NCBI RefSeq assembly: GCF_014282275.1
Contig: NZ_VFIA01000017.1
Location: 1 to 64,000, forward strand
Length of the DNA: 64,000 bases
From: Spirosoma utsteinense
GTDB lineage: Bacteria; Bacteroidota; Bacteroidia; Cytophagales; Spirosomataceae
Direction of reading: 5' to 3'
Every line of letters starts with the position of its first letter. Within the stretch, counting starts at the first letter, position 1. The notes beneath the pieces are model-generated. The model ran no database searches. It was not told the origin of the DNA and worked only from the letters and a program-made list of their open reading frames with translations. A program made the translations under genes and the position numbers. This document shows, piece by piece, positions 1-9,052 of this stretch.

Positions 1-109
<109 letters not shown>

Positions 110-111
<2 letters not shown>

Positions 112-523
112 GATTACGGATTTTGCCCTTGATGCCGTCCACCGGTATGCATTTCGTTTCTCGCAGGCCGACGTTATCGATTTTGCCCGCGTAACGGGCG
201 ACAATAACCCGCTTCACCTCGACGCTGACTTTGCGGCCACAACACCTTTCAAACGACCCATTATTCACGGTATGCTGGGAGCCAGTGTGTTCACCAAAGT
301 ACTCGGCACCGAATTTCCTGGCTACGGATCTGTTTACCTGGGCCAGACGCTGGAGTTTTTGCGCCCTATGTTTGTCGATACCGATTATGAAGCAGTCTTT
401 ACCGTGAAGTCGCTCAACCCCGATAAGCATACCGCCGAAATTCTTGGCGAGCTGCGCGACCTGCAAACCGGAAAAGTTACCACTCGGGGTGTAGCAACCC
501 TCATGCACCGCGAAAAAATTTGA
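110..523 (+). CDS. MaoC-like (R)-specific enoyl-CoA hydratase
   Basis: This 137-residue single hotdog domain should hydrate trans-2-enoyl-CoA to (R)-3-hydroxyacyl-CoA in the cytosol, as PhaJ does. The hydratase motif is clear: D31-N-N-P-L-H36, followed by F47-x-x-P-I-I-H-G-M-L. The Asp and His sit where the PhaJ catalytic pair lies. The length fits the family. The ATG is formed by the last unit of the heptamer repeat, and there is no Shine-Dalgarno. Because the repeat is open in this frame, a longer N-terminus starting outside the window cannot be excluded, but the motif spacing supports this start. The physiological substrate is not known. Confidence 0.88.
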
Positions 524-535
524 TGCTCTAAACGA

Positions 536-574
536 AAACACCCTCGTCAGATCGATTGACTGACGAGGGTGTTT
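536..574. terminator. Strong bidirectional terminator hairpin
   Basis: A perfect 15-bp stem (536-550 with 560-574) surrounds a 9-nt loop. AAA at one foot and TTT at the other give short U runs in both directions. It lies between the convergent MaoC and histone-like genes. Confidence 0.85.
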
Positions 575-603
575 ATCGTTTCGGCCAAGGACCGACCTGC
601 TGC

Positions 604-789
604 TTACTCTTTTTCGGCGCTGTTCTTGGTATCCTGGACTTCTGACCGAATGGCCTGCGCCAGTGTCTTTAAATCCTGCATTCCTTTACGAACACGGGTA
701 CCGGCAGCCTGGTTTTTCTTGTCGTAAAATTTCTCGAAATCACCTTCGAGCGACATAACCAAATTCTTTACTTCATCGAAGCGTGCCAT
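604..789 (-). CDS. Hc1-like small histone-like protein
   Basis: A 61-residue Lys/Glu-rich helical protein resembling the Hc1-type histone H1-like proteins common in Bacteroidota: an N-terminal helix with LEGDFEKFYDKK, then AGTRVRKGMQDLK and a charged tail. These proteins are thought to bind DNA. The start is placed at the ATG giving MARFDEVK; an in-frame ATG four codons upstream (801) is possible but lacks family support. It is monocistronic and convergent with the MaoC gene. Confidence 0.8.
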   Translation of the reverse strand: MARFDEVKNLVMSLEGDFEKFYDKKNQAAGTRVRKGMQDLKTLAQAIRSEVQDTKNSAEKE

Positions 790-934
790 AGCAATGTGCA
801 TGGGTTTAAGGTTGAAAAAATGCCCAAATTCCGCTAAAAACGCGGTTTTACGGCTGAAATTTAGTCATTCTACCATACAGCGCAATAGATGGGCCAAAAA
901 AATAGCTGAAAAATGCAACTTTTGACCCAAAACA

Positions 935-2239
935 CTACTCACTGGCTGCTTCAGCCGATACTTCCAGCGTTTCTGGGGCAATTTCGGCCTTATTTTGAAG
1001 ATATACGCCCCGTTCCAGCTTATCAGCCACCAACGAGAAGGCATCGAGCGTGACCTGCACGTCTTCGAGCGTATGAGCGGCCGTTGGAATGATGCGCAAC
1101 ATAACAATTTCTTTAGGCACCACCGGGTATACGACGATGGAACAGAATATGCCAAGATTTTCGCGTAAGTCACGGATCAGAGCGGTCACTTCCGGCACGC
1201 CACCCTTGAGGTTTTGTAACAGTACGGGCGTTACCGGCGACTCTGTTTCGCCAATATTGAAACCCCGCTCGCGCAGACCACTCTGCATAGCCCGAACGTT
1301 AGCCCAGAGTTTATCGCGGAACTCCGAAGAGTTGCGGATCATATCCAGACGCTTCAATCCACCTACCACATACGGCATCGGCAGCGCTTTGGCGTAGGTC
1401 TGCGACCGCATGTTGTACTTAAGATACATGATGATGTCGTGGTCGGCGGCAATGAAGGCGCCGATGGCAGCCATCGACTTGGCGAAAGTCGAGAAATACA
1501 GATCGATACCATCCTGGCACCCCAGCATTTCACCAACACCCGCACCCGTTTCGCCCATCGTGCCGAAGCCGTGGGCATCGTCGACCAGCAGGCGGAATTC
1601 ATATTTATCTTTCATGGCCACGATCTGGTCCAGGCTACCCACTTTGCCCGACATACCGAAAACGCCTTCGGTAATAACGAGAATGCTACCGCCTTTCTCC
1701 GCAGCTTTTCGGGTTGCCCGCTGAAGGTTTTTCTCCAGGCTGGCCATGTCATTATGGTTGAACTTGTAGTACTCACCCATCTTGGCTTTGTGAAGCCGGA
1801 TACCATCGATGAGGCAGGCGTGACACTCAGCATCGTAAACGATTACGTCACGGTGATCGACAACCGCTTCAATAGCCGACATCACCCCCTGATACCCATA
1901 GTTAAGCAGGAATGAATCTTCTTTCCCTACAAAAGTGGCCAGTTCCTTCTCGAATTGCTCGTGAAGATCGCTGTTGCCCGACATCATGCGGGCACCCATA
2001 GGATAGGCGAGCCCCCACTGTGCCGACGCTTCGGCATCAGCCTTACGGATTTCAGGATGGTTGGCCAGGCCGAGGTAGTTGTTGAGGCTCCAGTTCAGCA
2101 CCTCTTTCCCCCGGAACCGCATGTGCGGCCCAAGTTCTCCTTCGAGTTTAGGAAATGCAAAATAATGGTGACCGTTGAACTCCCGTGATGGCGAGCCGAT
2201 AGGACCTAGATTGGTGCGCAGTTTCTCAAATAAATCCAC
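935..2239 (-). CDS. Alpha-oxoamine synthase, probable serine palmitoyltransferase
   Basis: A 434-residue PLP enzyme of fold type I, in the alpha-oxoamine synthase group (SPT, KBL, BioF), which condenses an amino acid with an acyl-CoA. Landmarks are the N-terminal SLNNYLGLANHPE, H140 in DAECHAC (stacks on PLP), D221-A-H223 of the cofactor site, and the PLP lysine K254 in STFAKS. This subgroup is widespread in Bacteroidota, which make sphingolipids, so serine palmitoyltransferase is the preferred role. Glycine C-acetyltransferase remains an alternative. The last ~20 residues form an acidic Ala/Glu tail. The gene stands alone, with a textbook promoter at 2290-2320. Confidence 0.82.
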   Translation of the reverse strand: MDLFEKLRTNLGPIGSPSREFNGHHYFAFPKLEGELGPHMRFRGKEVLNWSLNNYLGLANHPEIRKADAEASAQWGLAYPMGARMMSGNSDLHEQFEKELATFVGKEDSFLLNYGYQGVMSAIEAVVDHRDVIVYDAECHACLIDGIRLHKAKMGEYYKFNHNDMASLEKNLQRATRKAAEKGGSILVITEGVFGMSGKVGSLDQIVAMKDKYEFRLLVDDAHGFGTMGETGAGVGEMLGCQDGIDLYFSTFAKSMAAIGAFIAADHDIIMYLKYNMRSQTYAKALPMPYVVGGLKRLDMIRNSSEFRDKLWANVRAMQSGLRERGFNIGETESPVTPVLLQNLKGGVPEVTALIRDLRENLGIFCSIVVYPVVPKEIVMLRIIPTAAHTLEDVQVTLDAFSLVADKLERGVYLQNKAEIAPETLEVSAEAASE

Positions 2240-2289
2240 TTATTGGTATAATTTAGCGGGCTAATACCCTGTTTGTTACGCGGTAAGTG

Positions 2290-2320
2290 CAAAAATACGC
2301 CTAAGTTCTTGTAGTACAAA
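2290..2320 (-). promoter_or_regulatory. Consensus Bacteroidota promoter of the oxoamine synthase gene
   Basis: On the minus strand TTTG (2320-2317) is followed by exactly 19 bp and TATTTTTG (2297-2290), a full match to TTTG-N19-TAnnTTTG. It lies about 50 bp upstream of the ATG at 2239. Confidence 0.88.
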
Positions 2321-2483
2321 TTGATTAAACGAAATTCAGCGTGACTCACTCAGTATGAAGGGTTTTGACAAAATGATCTTCATACAGGTACTTATTACGG
2401 CTTATTTGCGTAAATCGGCCTGTTAATTCACCAAGTCGGTGCCTAGGCCAACATATTCTGCCGACTGAACGTTCTACCGTATC

Positions 2484-3989
2484 ATGCCAACAATCAACAA
2501 ATTGCTGATCGCTAATCGGGGCGAAATAGCCTTGAGAATCATGCGCACGGCCCGCGAAATGGGTATTAAAACTGTAGCGATTTATTCCGAAGCCGACCGT
2601 AACGCTCTCCATGTCCGCTATGCCGACGAAGCCGTGTGTGTAGGACCAGCTCCCTCGTCAGAATCCTACCTGCGCGCCGACATTATCATCGATGTATGCC
2701 GTCAGCTTAACGTCGATGCCATTCACCCTGGTTATGGTTTTCTTTCCGAGAACGCCAATTTTGCCCGGCTGGTACGCGAAGCCGGTTTGATCTTTGTAGG
2801 GCCATCGCCCGAGGCTATCGAGATCATGGGAAGCAAGCTGGCGGCCAAAGCAGCCGTTGCCGCTTATGACATTCCTATGGTCCCGGGCACCCCGTCGGCC
2901 ATTACCGACCGGACAGAAGCCCGGGTTATTTCAGCTCAGATTGGCTATCCTATCCTTATCAAAGCTAGTGCCGGCGGGGGTGGTAAAGGCATGCGTGTCG
3001 TGGAAAACGACGCCGAATTTGACGAACAGATGGACCGGGCTGTCAGCGAGGCCATCTCGGCCTTTGGTGACGGATCGGTGTTTATCGAGAAATACGTAAC
3101 CTCCCCCCGCCACGTCGAAATTCAGGTACTGGGCGATCAGCACGGCAATATTATTCACCTCTTCGAACGGGAATGTTCGGTACAGCGTCGGCATCAGAAG
3201 GTGGTTGAAGAAGCCCCTTCGGCTATCCTCACGCCCGAGATACGGGAAGCAATGGGCCAGGCGGCTGTTGCCGTAGCCCGGGCCTGTGGCTACTATGGAG
3301 CGGGTACGGTCGAGTTCATCGTCAATGACAAGCTGGACTTTTACTTCCTGGAGATGAACACCCGCCTTCAGGTCGAGCACCCCGTTACCGAACAGATTAC
3401 GGGTATAGACCTCGTGAAGCAGATGATTTACATTGCCGAAGGAAAAGCCCTGACCATACGACAGGAAGACCTGGAAATAAAAGGGCATGCCGTGGAAGTA
3501 CGCGTTTATGCCGAAGATCCGGCGAACAACTTCCTCCCGGACGTGGGTACGCTCGATACGTATGTCAGGCCGCAGGGGAACGGTGTTCGGGTCGATGACG
3601 GCTTTGAGCAGGGTATGGCAATTCCCATCTACTATGATCCCATGATCGCCAAACTGATCACCTACGGCGACACCCGCGCTGAAGCCATTCAGAAAATGAT
3701 CCGGGCCATCGATGAATACCAGATCTCGGGGGTACAGACTACATTGCCATTTGCCCGGTTTGTGATGGAGCACGAAGCGTTCCGCAGCGGGCAGTTCGAC
3801 ACCGGTTTCGTTAGTAAGTACTTCACCCCCGACAAACTAACCCCAGCCCCTGATGCCACAGAATCCGAACTGGCAGCCGTTCTGGCCGCTTACCTGATGA
3901 ATAACTCGAAACCGGGGCCCACTACAGGCTCAGCCGATGCGGTACCGGTATCGCGGACTAAGTGGAAAACCAACAGAGCCAGAGCCTAA
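2484..3989 (+). CDS. accC: Biotin carboxylase subunit of an acyl-CoA carboxylase
   Basis: A 501-residue ATP-dependent biotin carboxylase that carboxylates biotin on a carrier protein. It has the N-terminal fold (IANRGEIALR), the ATP-grasp glycine loop GGGGKGM at 164-170, CSVQRRHQK at 231-239 and EMNTRLQVEHP at 290-300, so the catalytic residues are present. It is about 50 residues longer than E. coli AccC; the extra C-terminal tail is low-complexity and polar, as in the longer Bacteroidota versions. No carrier or carboxyltransferase gene is adjacent, so acetyl-CoA and propionyl-CoA carboxylase roles cannot be separated here. The ATG start leads straight into the conserved fold. Confidence 0.93.
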   Translation: MPTINKLLIANRGEIALRIMRTAREMGIKTVAIYSEADRNALHVRYADEAVCVGPAPSSESYLRADIIIDVCRQLNVDAIHPGYGFLSENANFARLVREAGLIFVGPSPEAIEIMGSKLAAKAAVAAYDIPMVPGTPSAITDRTEARVISAQIGYPILIKASAGGGGKGMRVVENDAEFDEQMDRAVSEAISAFGDGSVFIEKYVTSPRHVEIQVLGDQHGNIIHLFERECSVQRRHQKVVEEAPSAILTPEIREAMGQAAVAVARACGYYGAGTVEFIVNDKLDFYFLEMNTRLQVEHPVTEQITGIDLVKQMIYIAEGKALTIRQEDLEIKGHAVEVRVYAEDPANNFLPDVGTLDTYVRPQGNGVRVDDGFEQGMAIPIYYDPMIAKLITYGDTRAEAIQKMIRAIDEYQISGVQTTLPFARFVMEHEAFRSGQFDTGFVSKYFTPDKLTPAPDATESELAAVLAAYLMNNSKPGPTTGSADAVPVSRTKWKTNRARA

Positions 3990-4060
3990 CACGTCTGGAG
4001 TCGCTTTTTGACGTGACTCCAGACATACGTTCATCACTTAGCCGCTAATCCATCATTACG

Positions 4061-4588
4061 TTGATTATTCGACCCGCTACCCTGGCCGATGCGGCCGTGC
4101 TTTCCGAACTCGCTACAACAACGGGGCGCGAAGCGTTTGGGCCGCCCCATAACCCGGCTGATTTAGTCGAAGAATACCTTCAATCGACCCTTACGCAGCC
4201 AATACTCGAAACCGAACTGGCCCATCCCCGGTCCTGGTTCTTTCTCGCTGAAACCGACGATGGTGCACCCGCTGGGTATGCCAAACTTCGTCGGCAGGCC
4301 CCTCCGCGCCAGATGCCGGCTGCGTACCGACACAAGGCCATCGAGATTCAGCGTATCTACCTTCTGCAAAGCCACGTAGGACGAGGTCAGGGAAGGTTAC
4401 TGATGAACTTCTGCCTCGATTGGGCGCGGTCGGCTGGCTACGAGGCTGTCTGGCTGGGCGTATGGGAGCGGAATGAAACAGCCCGGTCGTTTTACCATAA
4501 AATGGGCTTTTCTCCGTTTGGCTACCACTATTTCCAATTTGGTGCCGAACGTCAGCGGGATTATTGGCTCTATAAACCGTTACATTAG
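4061..4588 (+). CDS. GNAT family N-acetyltransferase
   Basis: A 175-residue acetyl-CoA-dependent acetyltransferase. The N-terminus IIRPATLADA is typical of the family, and motif A is seen as QRIYLLQSHVGRGQGRLLM at about 97-115, followed by the C-terminal WERNETARSFYHKMGF. The start codon is TTG at 4061: an in-frame stop lies at 4046, and translation from TTG gives the canonical N-terminus. The substrate is unknown. It follows accC at 71 bp and could be co-transcribed or independent. Confidence 0.85.
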   Translation: MIIRPATLADAAVLSELATTTGREAFGPPHNPADLVEEYLQSTLTQPILETELAHPRSWFFLAETDDGAPAGYAKLRRQAPPRQMPAAYRHKAIEIQRIYLLQSHVGRGQGRLLMNFCLDWARSAGYEAVWLGVWERNETARSFYHKMGFSPFGYHYFQFGAERQRDYWLYKPLH

Positions 4589-4691
4589 TGAGTGCACGTA
4601 TTTGGGCGTGTCAATGTTAGTAGATTTTATCTTTCACCGATACTGGACGTGCTATACCGGCATTAATAAACCGTATAGTTAGCGATCAACA

Positions 4692-4718
4692 AATGGTTTA
4701 AGCCCTATTTAAACCATT
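4692..4718. other. 10-bp hairpin in the GNAT/BamA-like intergenic region
   Basis: Arms 4692-4701 and 4709-4718 pair perfectly around a 7-nt loop. There is no U tract, so it is either a weak terminator of the GNAT gene or a leader structure of the next gene, 38 bp before its ATG. Confidence 0.45.
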
Positions 4719-4755
4719 GGCAACGGGATGCTTCTAACTCGCACCTACTTACGCA

Positions 4756-6720
4756 ATGAGTCAACTGTATAACCGTGCCTATAGACACCTGCTTCGCTCC
4801 GGCCAGGCAGGCTTGTTGCTATATGCTGTATGCAGTACCATCGCTCTGGGCCAGACCGATACAACCCGCAGGCAACCCAAACGGGGCGCTACCGATTCAC
4901 TGGCAACCCCCACATCGACCGCCATTGCCGATAGTATATTGATGCAGCGTGACAGCGTCTTTTATACACGCCTTAAAACAGGTATGTACAAACGGCGGAT
5001 CACCCGCCAGCTCTACGATGCTGTATTTAGGGATGTATACAACAGCCGCGTCCGGACGGGCGAAGTCAACCAGATAGAGGTCAATCCGTTCGTGCCCTTT
5101 GAAGGGCGTATTATTGGTACCATCTACATCCAGCGCCTTGGCGTATTCGGACATTCGGTGTACGATACCCTCCGGCAAGCGGGCAACTGGATCGAGCGGA
5201 CGGGAAACCGGGTCCATGTCAACACCCGCGAAAGCGTCATTCGCCGATCATACCTTCTGTTTAAAGAAGGAGATGAAGTTAGTCCCAACGTACTGCGCGA
5301 CAATGAGCGACTCCTGCGCAGCACGTCGATTTTTCATGATGCCCGAATTTTAGTGTTGCCCCGGGAAGGAAGCCGCCAGTTTGTCGATGTATACGTAATA
5401 ACACAGGATGTCTGGTCGCTGCTGCCCACGGGCGGAGTGGGTGCTCTCAACCGCTTCAGCCTTGGTTTTGAGCAGCGTAACTTACAGGGTCTGGGCCACC
5501 AGCTATACAGCCAGGTGACTTACAATGGCGACGATCCCCGACAGAAGGCTGAATACCGGGGCCGTTATACGGTTCCGTTCATTGGCAAAACATTTCTGAC
5601 CGCTCAGGCGGAATTATTGTATTTACGCGACCTGAAACAAGGCGCTATCCGGTTGTCACGGCCATTCCTGACCCCCGACACTAAATACGCCGGATCTATT
5701 GAAATCAATCATACCCGCGTCAACGATCGGGTCATTACCCGCACAGACAGCGTTCTGGTAGCCCCCCTACGCTACAACTACTCCGACGTTTGGTTCGGCC
5801 GTTCGTTTCGGCTGTTTTACGGACAGAAAGACTCCGACGAGAAAGGCCGGTCGCGGTTGATTATCGCGATTCGTAATACTAACTACGAATATACAGGCCG
5901 TCCCGACGTTACGGCCGACACCAACCAGCGCTATCAGGATAGCCGCACGACACTCTTCAGCGTAGGTTTTTCCCGGCGTAAATACATACGCGATGTGCTT
6001 ATCTACGGCTTTGGCCGGACAGAGGACGTACCCATCGGCGAATCGGTGGCGGGCGTTATTGGGTTCGATAATGCCGAACTGGGTCAACGTTTGTATACAG
6101 GACTGAATTTTTCGCAGGGCAAATACGTCAGGCGAATCGGTTACGTGTATACGTTGGTTAGCCTGGGCGGTTACATCCGCACCAAAGGCATTGAGCAGAG
6201 TGTGATATCGTTCGAATCAAACTACTTCAGTCCACTTCTGAAAACTAAGTGGGGCAACCTGCGCCATTTTTTCAATACCCGTTTCACTACCGGCATCAAT
6301 CGGTTCGAGAACGAGTATATCACGTTGGGAAGCAACGGCAGCGGCATCAACACCGATGGCATTGGCATCAACAGCGACGCCCTTCGGGGCACCCAACGCT
6401 GGCTTATCAACTACGAAAACATTTTGTTCTCCCGGTTAAGCCTGATTGGCTTCCGGGTAGCTTTTATCTCTTTTGCCAACATTGGACTGGTTAGCTTTTC
6501 TGACCGCTCCCTGTTGCGCGGCCCTTTATACCAGGGATATGGAATTGGATTCAGGCTCCGGAACGAGAACCTTACCTTTAACAGCTTCCAGATCCGACTC
6601 TCTTATTATCCCAATATTCCGGGCAACACATCCCCGTTCCGAAATTCATTCGAAGGTATACCTGCCCTACGGTTCCGCGACTTTGATTTATCGGCTCCAC
6701 TGATCATTCCCTACCGGTAA
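4756..6720 (+). CDS. BamA/TamA-like outer-membrane beta-barrel protein
   Basis: A 654-residue exported protein with a signal peptide (hydrophobic core at about 17-31), a Ser/Thr-rich linker, a POTRA-like segment at about 120-215 (GRIIGTIYIQRLGVFG, then YLLFKEGDEVSPNVLRDNE and VDVYVITQDVWS), and a long C-terminal region of alternating beta strands ending in a barrel-like terminus (LSAPLIIPYR). This is the layout of Bacteroidota surface-antigen (D15) proteins. It is smaller than BamA and has one clear POTRA, so an accessory role in outer-membrane assembly or export is more likely than the essential BamA. No translocation partner is adjacent. It probably has its own transcript. Confidence 0.75.
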   Translation: MSQLYNRAYRHLLRSGQAGLLLYAVCSTIALGQTDTTRRQPKRGATDSLATPTSTAIADSILMQRDSVFYTRLKTGMYKRRITRQLYDAVFRDVYNSRVRTGEVNQIEVNPFVPFEGRIIGTIYIQRLGVFGHSVYDTLRQAGNWIERTGNRVHVNTRESVIRRSYLLFKEGDEVSPNVLRDNERLLRSTSIFHDARILVLPREGSRQFVDVYVITQDVWSLLPTGGVGALNRFSLGFEQRNLQGLGHQLYSQVTYNGDDPRQKAEYRGRYTVPFIGKTFLTAQAELLYLRDLKQGAIRLSRPFLTPDTKYAGSIEINHTRVNDRVITRTDSVLVAPLRYNYSDVWFGRSFRLFYGQKDSDEKGRSRLIIAIRNTNYEYTGRPDVTADTNQRYQDSRTTLFSVGFSRRKYIRDVLIYGFGRTEDVPIGESVAGVIGFDNAELGQRLYTGLNFSQGKYVRRIGYVYTLVSLGGYIRTKGIEQSVISFESNYFSPLLKTKWGNLRHFFNTRFTTGINRFENEYITLGSNGSGINTDGIGINSDALRGTQRWLINYENILFSRLSLIGFRVAFISFANIGLVSFSDRSLLRGPLYQGYGIGFRLRNENLTFNSFQIRLSYYPNIPGNTSPFRNSFEGIPALRFRDFDLSAPLIIPYR

Positions 6721-6789
6721 CAATGATTCTTCGTCGAGAAAAATAAAATAAATTTGTATATAATGTTGATACATTAAATGTTATTGCAT

Positions 6790-6797
6790 TATATTTG
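6790..6797 (+). promoter_or_regulatory. -7 promoter element TATATTTG; probable leaderless start
   Basis: TATATTTG matches TAnnTTTG and its last G is separated from the MarR ATG (6802) by only 4 nt, so the transcript should start at or next to the ATG. A weak -33 candidate (GTTG, 6765-6768) lies 21 bp upstream. The position rules out the upstream in-frame ATG at 6778. Confidence 0.7.
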
Positions 6798-6801
6798 CAG
6801 C

Positions 6802-7257
6802 ATGTCTATCGAAGCCGACATCAAACAGACCACCCCGTTTAAGACGCCCTATCATCGGGTGATGGTCAACTTAATGTATACCAGCAACTGGGTGGCCGAC
6901 AGCCAGATGCGGGTACTGAAACCGTTTGGGCTAACGTTGCAACAATATAACGTATTACGGATTCTGCGCGGCCAGCATCCAAACCCGGTCAAGGTAAGTG
7001 ACATAACTGAGCGTATGCTCGATAAAATGTCTAACGCTTCCCGACTGGTCGACAAATTAGTTGCCAAGAAACTCGTATTGCGGACCGAGTGTCCGAGCGA
7101 TCGCCGGGCTGTTGACGTCGTTATCACCGACCAGGGGTTAGCGCTGCTCAAACGGCTGGATACGCATCAGGCAAAATGGGATCTGACGCAGGCCGACAAG
7201 TTGACGGAAGAGGAAGCCAACTACCTCAGCCAGTTGCTCGACCGGTTAAGGGCCTAA
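6802..7257 (+). CDS. MarR family transcriptional regulator
   Basis: A 151-residue winged-helix repressor-type protein. The recognition helix lies in VSDITERMLDKMSNASRLVDKL (quoted in part: SNASRLVDKL) and the wing has the signature SDRRAVDV. The start is set at MSIEADIK because the promoter -7 element ends 4 nt before it. It sits 49 bp upstream of a YceI gene in the same direction, a pairing seen often in Bacteroidota, so it probably regulates itself and yceI. The ligand is unknown. A paralogue with the same layout lies at 49352. Confidence 0.9.
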   Translation: MSIEADIKQTTPFKTPYHRVMVNLMYTSNWVADSQMRVLKPFGLTLQQYNVLRILRGQHPNPVKVSDITERMLDKMSNASRLVDKLVAKKLVLRTECPSDRRAVDVVITDQGLALLKRLDTHQAKWDLTQADKLTEEEANYLSQLLDRLRA

Positions 7258-7306
7258 CAAATAGCATTACCAAGTCAACCATATACAATCTCTCAAAAAA
7301 AACACC

Positions 7307-7915
7307 ATGAAAACACGTCAGTTTCTGGCTGGTTTAGTCGCCGTAGCGGTGATGGTCAGCGCATCGGCCTTTGTAGGCCCCGGCAAAAAAGCAACAGCTT
7401 ATAAAGTCGACACCCAGAAAAGCATTCTAAACTGGAATGGCAAAAAAGTAACCGGTGAGCACAGCGGCACGATAAAGTTGAGCGATGGTACGATGACCGT
7501 CGATGGCGGGAAGCTATCGGGTGGTACGTTTACGTTCGATATGAACAGCATGGTTAACACTGACCTGACCGACGCGAGCTACAACGCAAAGTTCATTGGC
7601 CACATGAAGTCGGAGGATTTCTTTAACACGACGAAATTCCCAACGTCTACGTTTAAAGTGACGAAAGTTACGCCTAAAGGTGGCGACATTTATGACATCA
7701 CTGGCAACATGACCATTAAGGGCATTACCAACGCTGTAACGTTCCCCGCTACCGTAAAAATGACGGGTAACACGATCACTGCCGATGGCAAAGCTACCCT
7801 CGACCGTACGAAATACGATATCCGTTATGGCTCCAAATCGTTCTTCGAGAACATTGGCGACAAAGCTATCTACGATGATTTTACGGTTGAAATGAAACTG
7901 GTTGCGTCGAAATAA
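7307..7915 (+). CDS. YceI family periplasmic lipid-binding protein
   Basis: A 202-residue exported lipocalin-like protein. It has a signal peptide (K2-T-R, hydrophobic core 7-22, SASA-F cleavage region), then the YceI fold: YKVDTQKSILNWNGKKVTGEHSG (start of it) and later HMKSEDFFNTTKFP and ITGNMTIKG. YceI proteins bind isoprenoid or other amphiphilic lipids in the periplasm. It lies 49 bp downstream of a MarR gene and is followed by a strong terminator, so the two probably form one unit. Confidence 0.92.
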   Translation: MKTRQFLAGLVAVAVMVSASAFVGPGKKATAYKVDTQKSILNWNGKKVTGEHSGTIKLSDGTMTVDGGKLSGGTFTFDMNSMVNTDLTDASYNAKFIGHMKSEDFFNTTKFPTSTFKVTKVTPKGGDIYDITGNMTIKGITNAVTFPATVKMTGNTITADGKATLDRTKYDIRYGSKSFFENIGDKAIYDDFTVEMKLVASK

Positions 7916-7940
7916 GCTTCGTTCCGTATTCCACCGCCCT

Positions 7941-7971
7941 CCCCGGCACCCAACGGTGCCGGGGATTTTTT
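7941..7971 (+). terminator. Intrinsic terminator after yceI
   Basis: A 10-bp GC-rich perfect stem (7941-7950 with 7955-7964), a 4-nt loop and a run of six T after one A. It ends the MarR-YceI unit. Confidence 0.92.
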
Positions 7972-8032
7972 GTGTCTACCAGTTGAGGTTTTGCCCGCCG
8001 GTTCGCGAACGAAGTTTCCTGTTACCTGTACC

Positions 8033-9052
8033 TTATACCTCCTCGACCATTGTACGGGAGCCGATGTAAAGAACAGATCGCTGGTGAAGTGAAACGGGGA
8101 CAATATCCAGTATGGGTTGCAAGCCGTTGGTGGCCTTGCCACCCGCCTGTTCAGCGATAAAAGCCATTGGGTAGCATTCATACAGGAGCCGGAGTTTCCC
8201 AGCGGGCGCTTTGAGCGTTGGCGGATACAGGTAGATACCGCCTTTGATGAGATTACGGTGAAAATCGGCTACCAGTGAGCCAATGTACCGGCCCGTTAAT
8301 CGCTGCTGCTTACAGCGGAACAGATACCGCTGCACAGACACAGGATAGTCGTCGACGTTCCCATCGTTGCAGGAGAAAATAAACCCGGCTTCGGGTTGCC
8401 TAAGGTCGGCATGGGAGAGAATGTACTCGCCCAGGGAGATATCATACGTAAACCCGCTTACCCCGCTGCCTGTCGTGAAAACCAGCAGTGTCGATGAACC
8501 ATAAAGAATATAGCCGGCTGCGATCTGCTGTCGGCCACCTTGCAGAAAATCGGCTTCTGTAGCTTCCGTACCAACCGGCGACACCCGCCTGTAAATAGAA
8601 AAAATAGTCCCGATCGACACGTTGACATCAATGTTTGAGGAACCGTCGAGCGGGTCAATGGCGACAACATATTTAGCCTGACTATTACCGGTGTGGATAA
8701 TATCGTCATCCTCCTCCGAAATAATAGCGCAGACTTCACCGCCGTTTTTCAGCGCCCGGATAAACCGGATATTAGCCACTACATCGAGCTTCTGCTGCGT
8801 CTCGCCCTGGATATTTCCTGAGCCGGCCGACCCGGTAATGTCCATCAGGCCCGCCCGGTTTATTTCCCGATGTATGATCTTGCTCGCCAGCGCAATATCC
8901 CGCAACAGTTGCGACAACTCGCCGGTTGCATACCGGAATGCACTTTGCCGATGCAAAATGTACCGGTCCAGTGTGGTCCCGACGGGCAAGGCCAGGTCTG
9001 GACGCTCCGGGGACTTAGTTTCCCCCGGTCTCTCGTTGGATAGGGTTATCAT
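8033..9052 (-). CDS. fbp: Fructose-1,6-bisphosphatase class 1
   Basis: A 339-residue metal-dependent phosphatase removing the 1-phosphate of fructose-1,6-bisphosphate, a committed gluconeogenic step. The metal and phosphate signature ISEEDD (111-116) and DPLDGSSN (133-140) are intact, followed by [13 protein letters not shown], and the C-terminal sugar-binding [16 protein letters not shown]. The length is usual. Its ATG overlaps the pckA stop by 4 bp (ATGA), so it is translationally coupled to pckA and belongs to the same operon. Confidence 0.96.
   Translation of the reverse strand: MITLSNERPGETKSPERPDLALPVGTTLDRYILHRQSAFRYATGELSQLLRDIALASKIIHREINRAGLMDITGSAGSGNIQGETQQKLDVVANIRFIRALKNGGEVCAIISEEDDDIIHTGNSQAKYVVAIDPLDGSSNIDVNVSIGTIFSIYRRVSPVGTEATEADFLQGGRQQIAAGYILYGSSTLLVFTTGSGVSGFTYDISLGEYILSHADLRQPEAGFIFSCNDGNVDDYPVSVQRYLFRCKQQRLTGRYIGSLVADFHRNLIKGGIYLYPPTLKAPAGKLRLLYECYPMAFIAEQAGGKATNGLQPILDIVPVSLHQRSVLYIGSRTMVEEV

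Noticed and set aside
2364-2408. Promoter of accC (TTTG at 2364 and TTTG at 2405)
   Set aside because: The spacing is 33 bp and the second box lacks the TA; it does not fit the consensus.
2931-3773. 280-residue ORF on the minus strand opposite accC
   Set aside because: It is an antisense shadow of accC; the plus-strand protein is strongly conserved and the antisense product resembles nothing.
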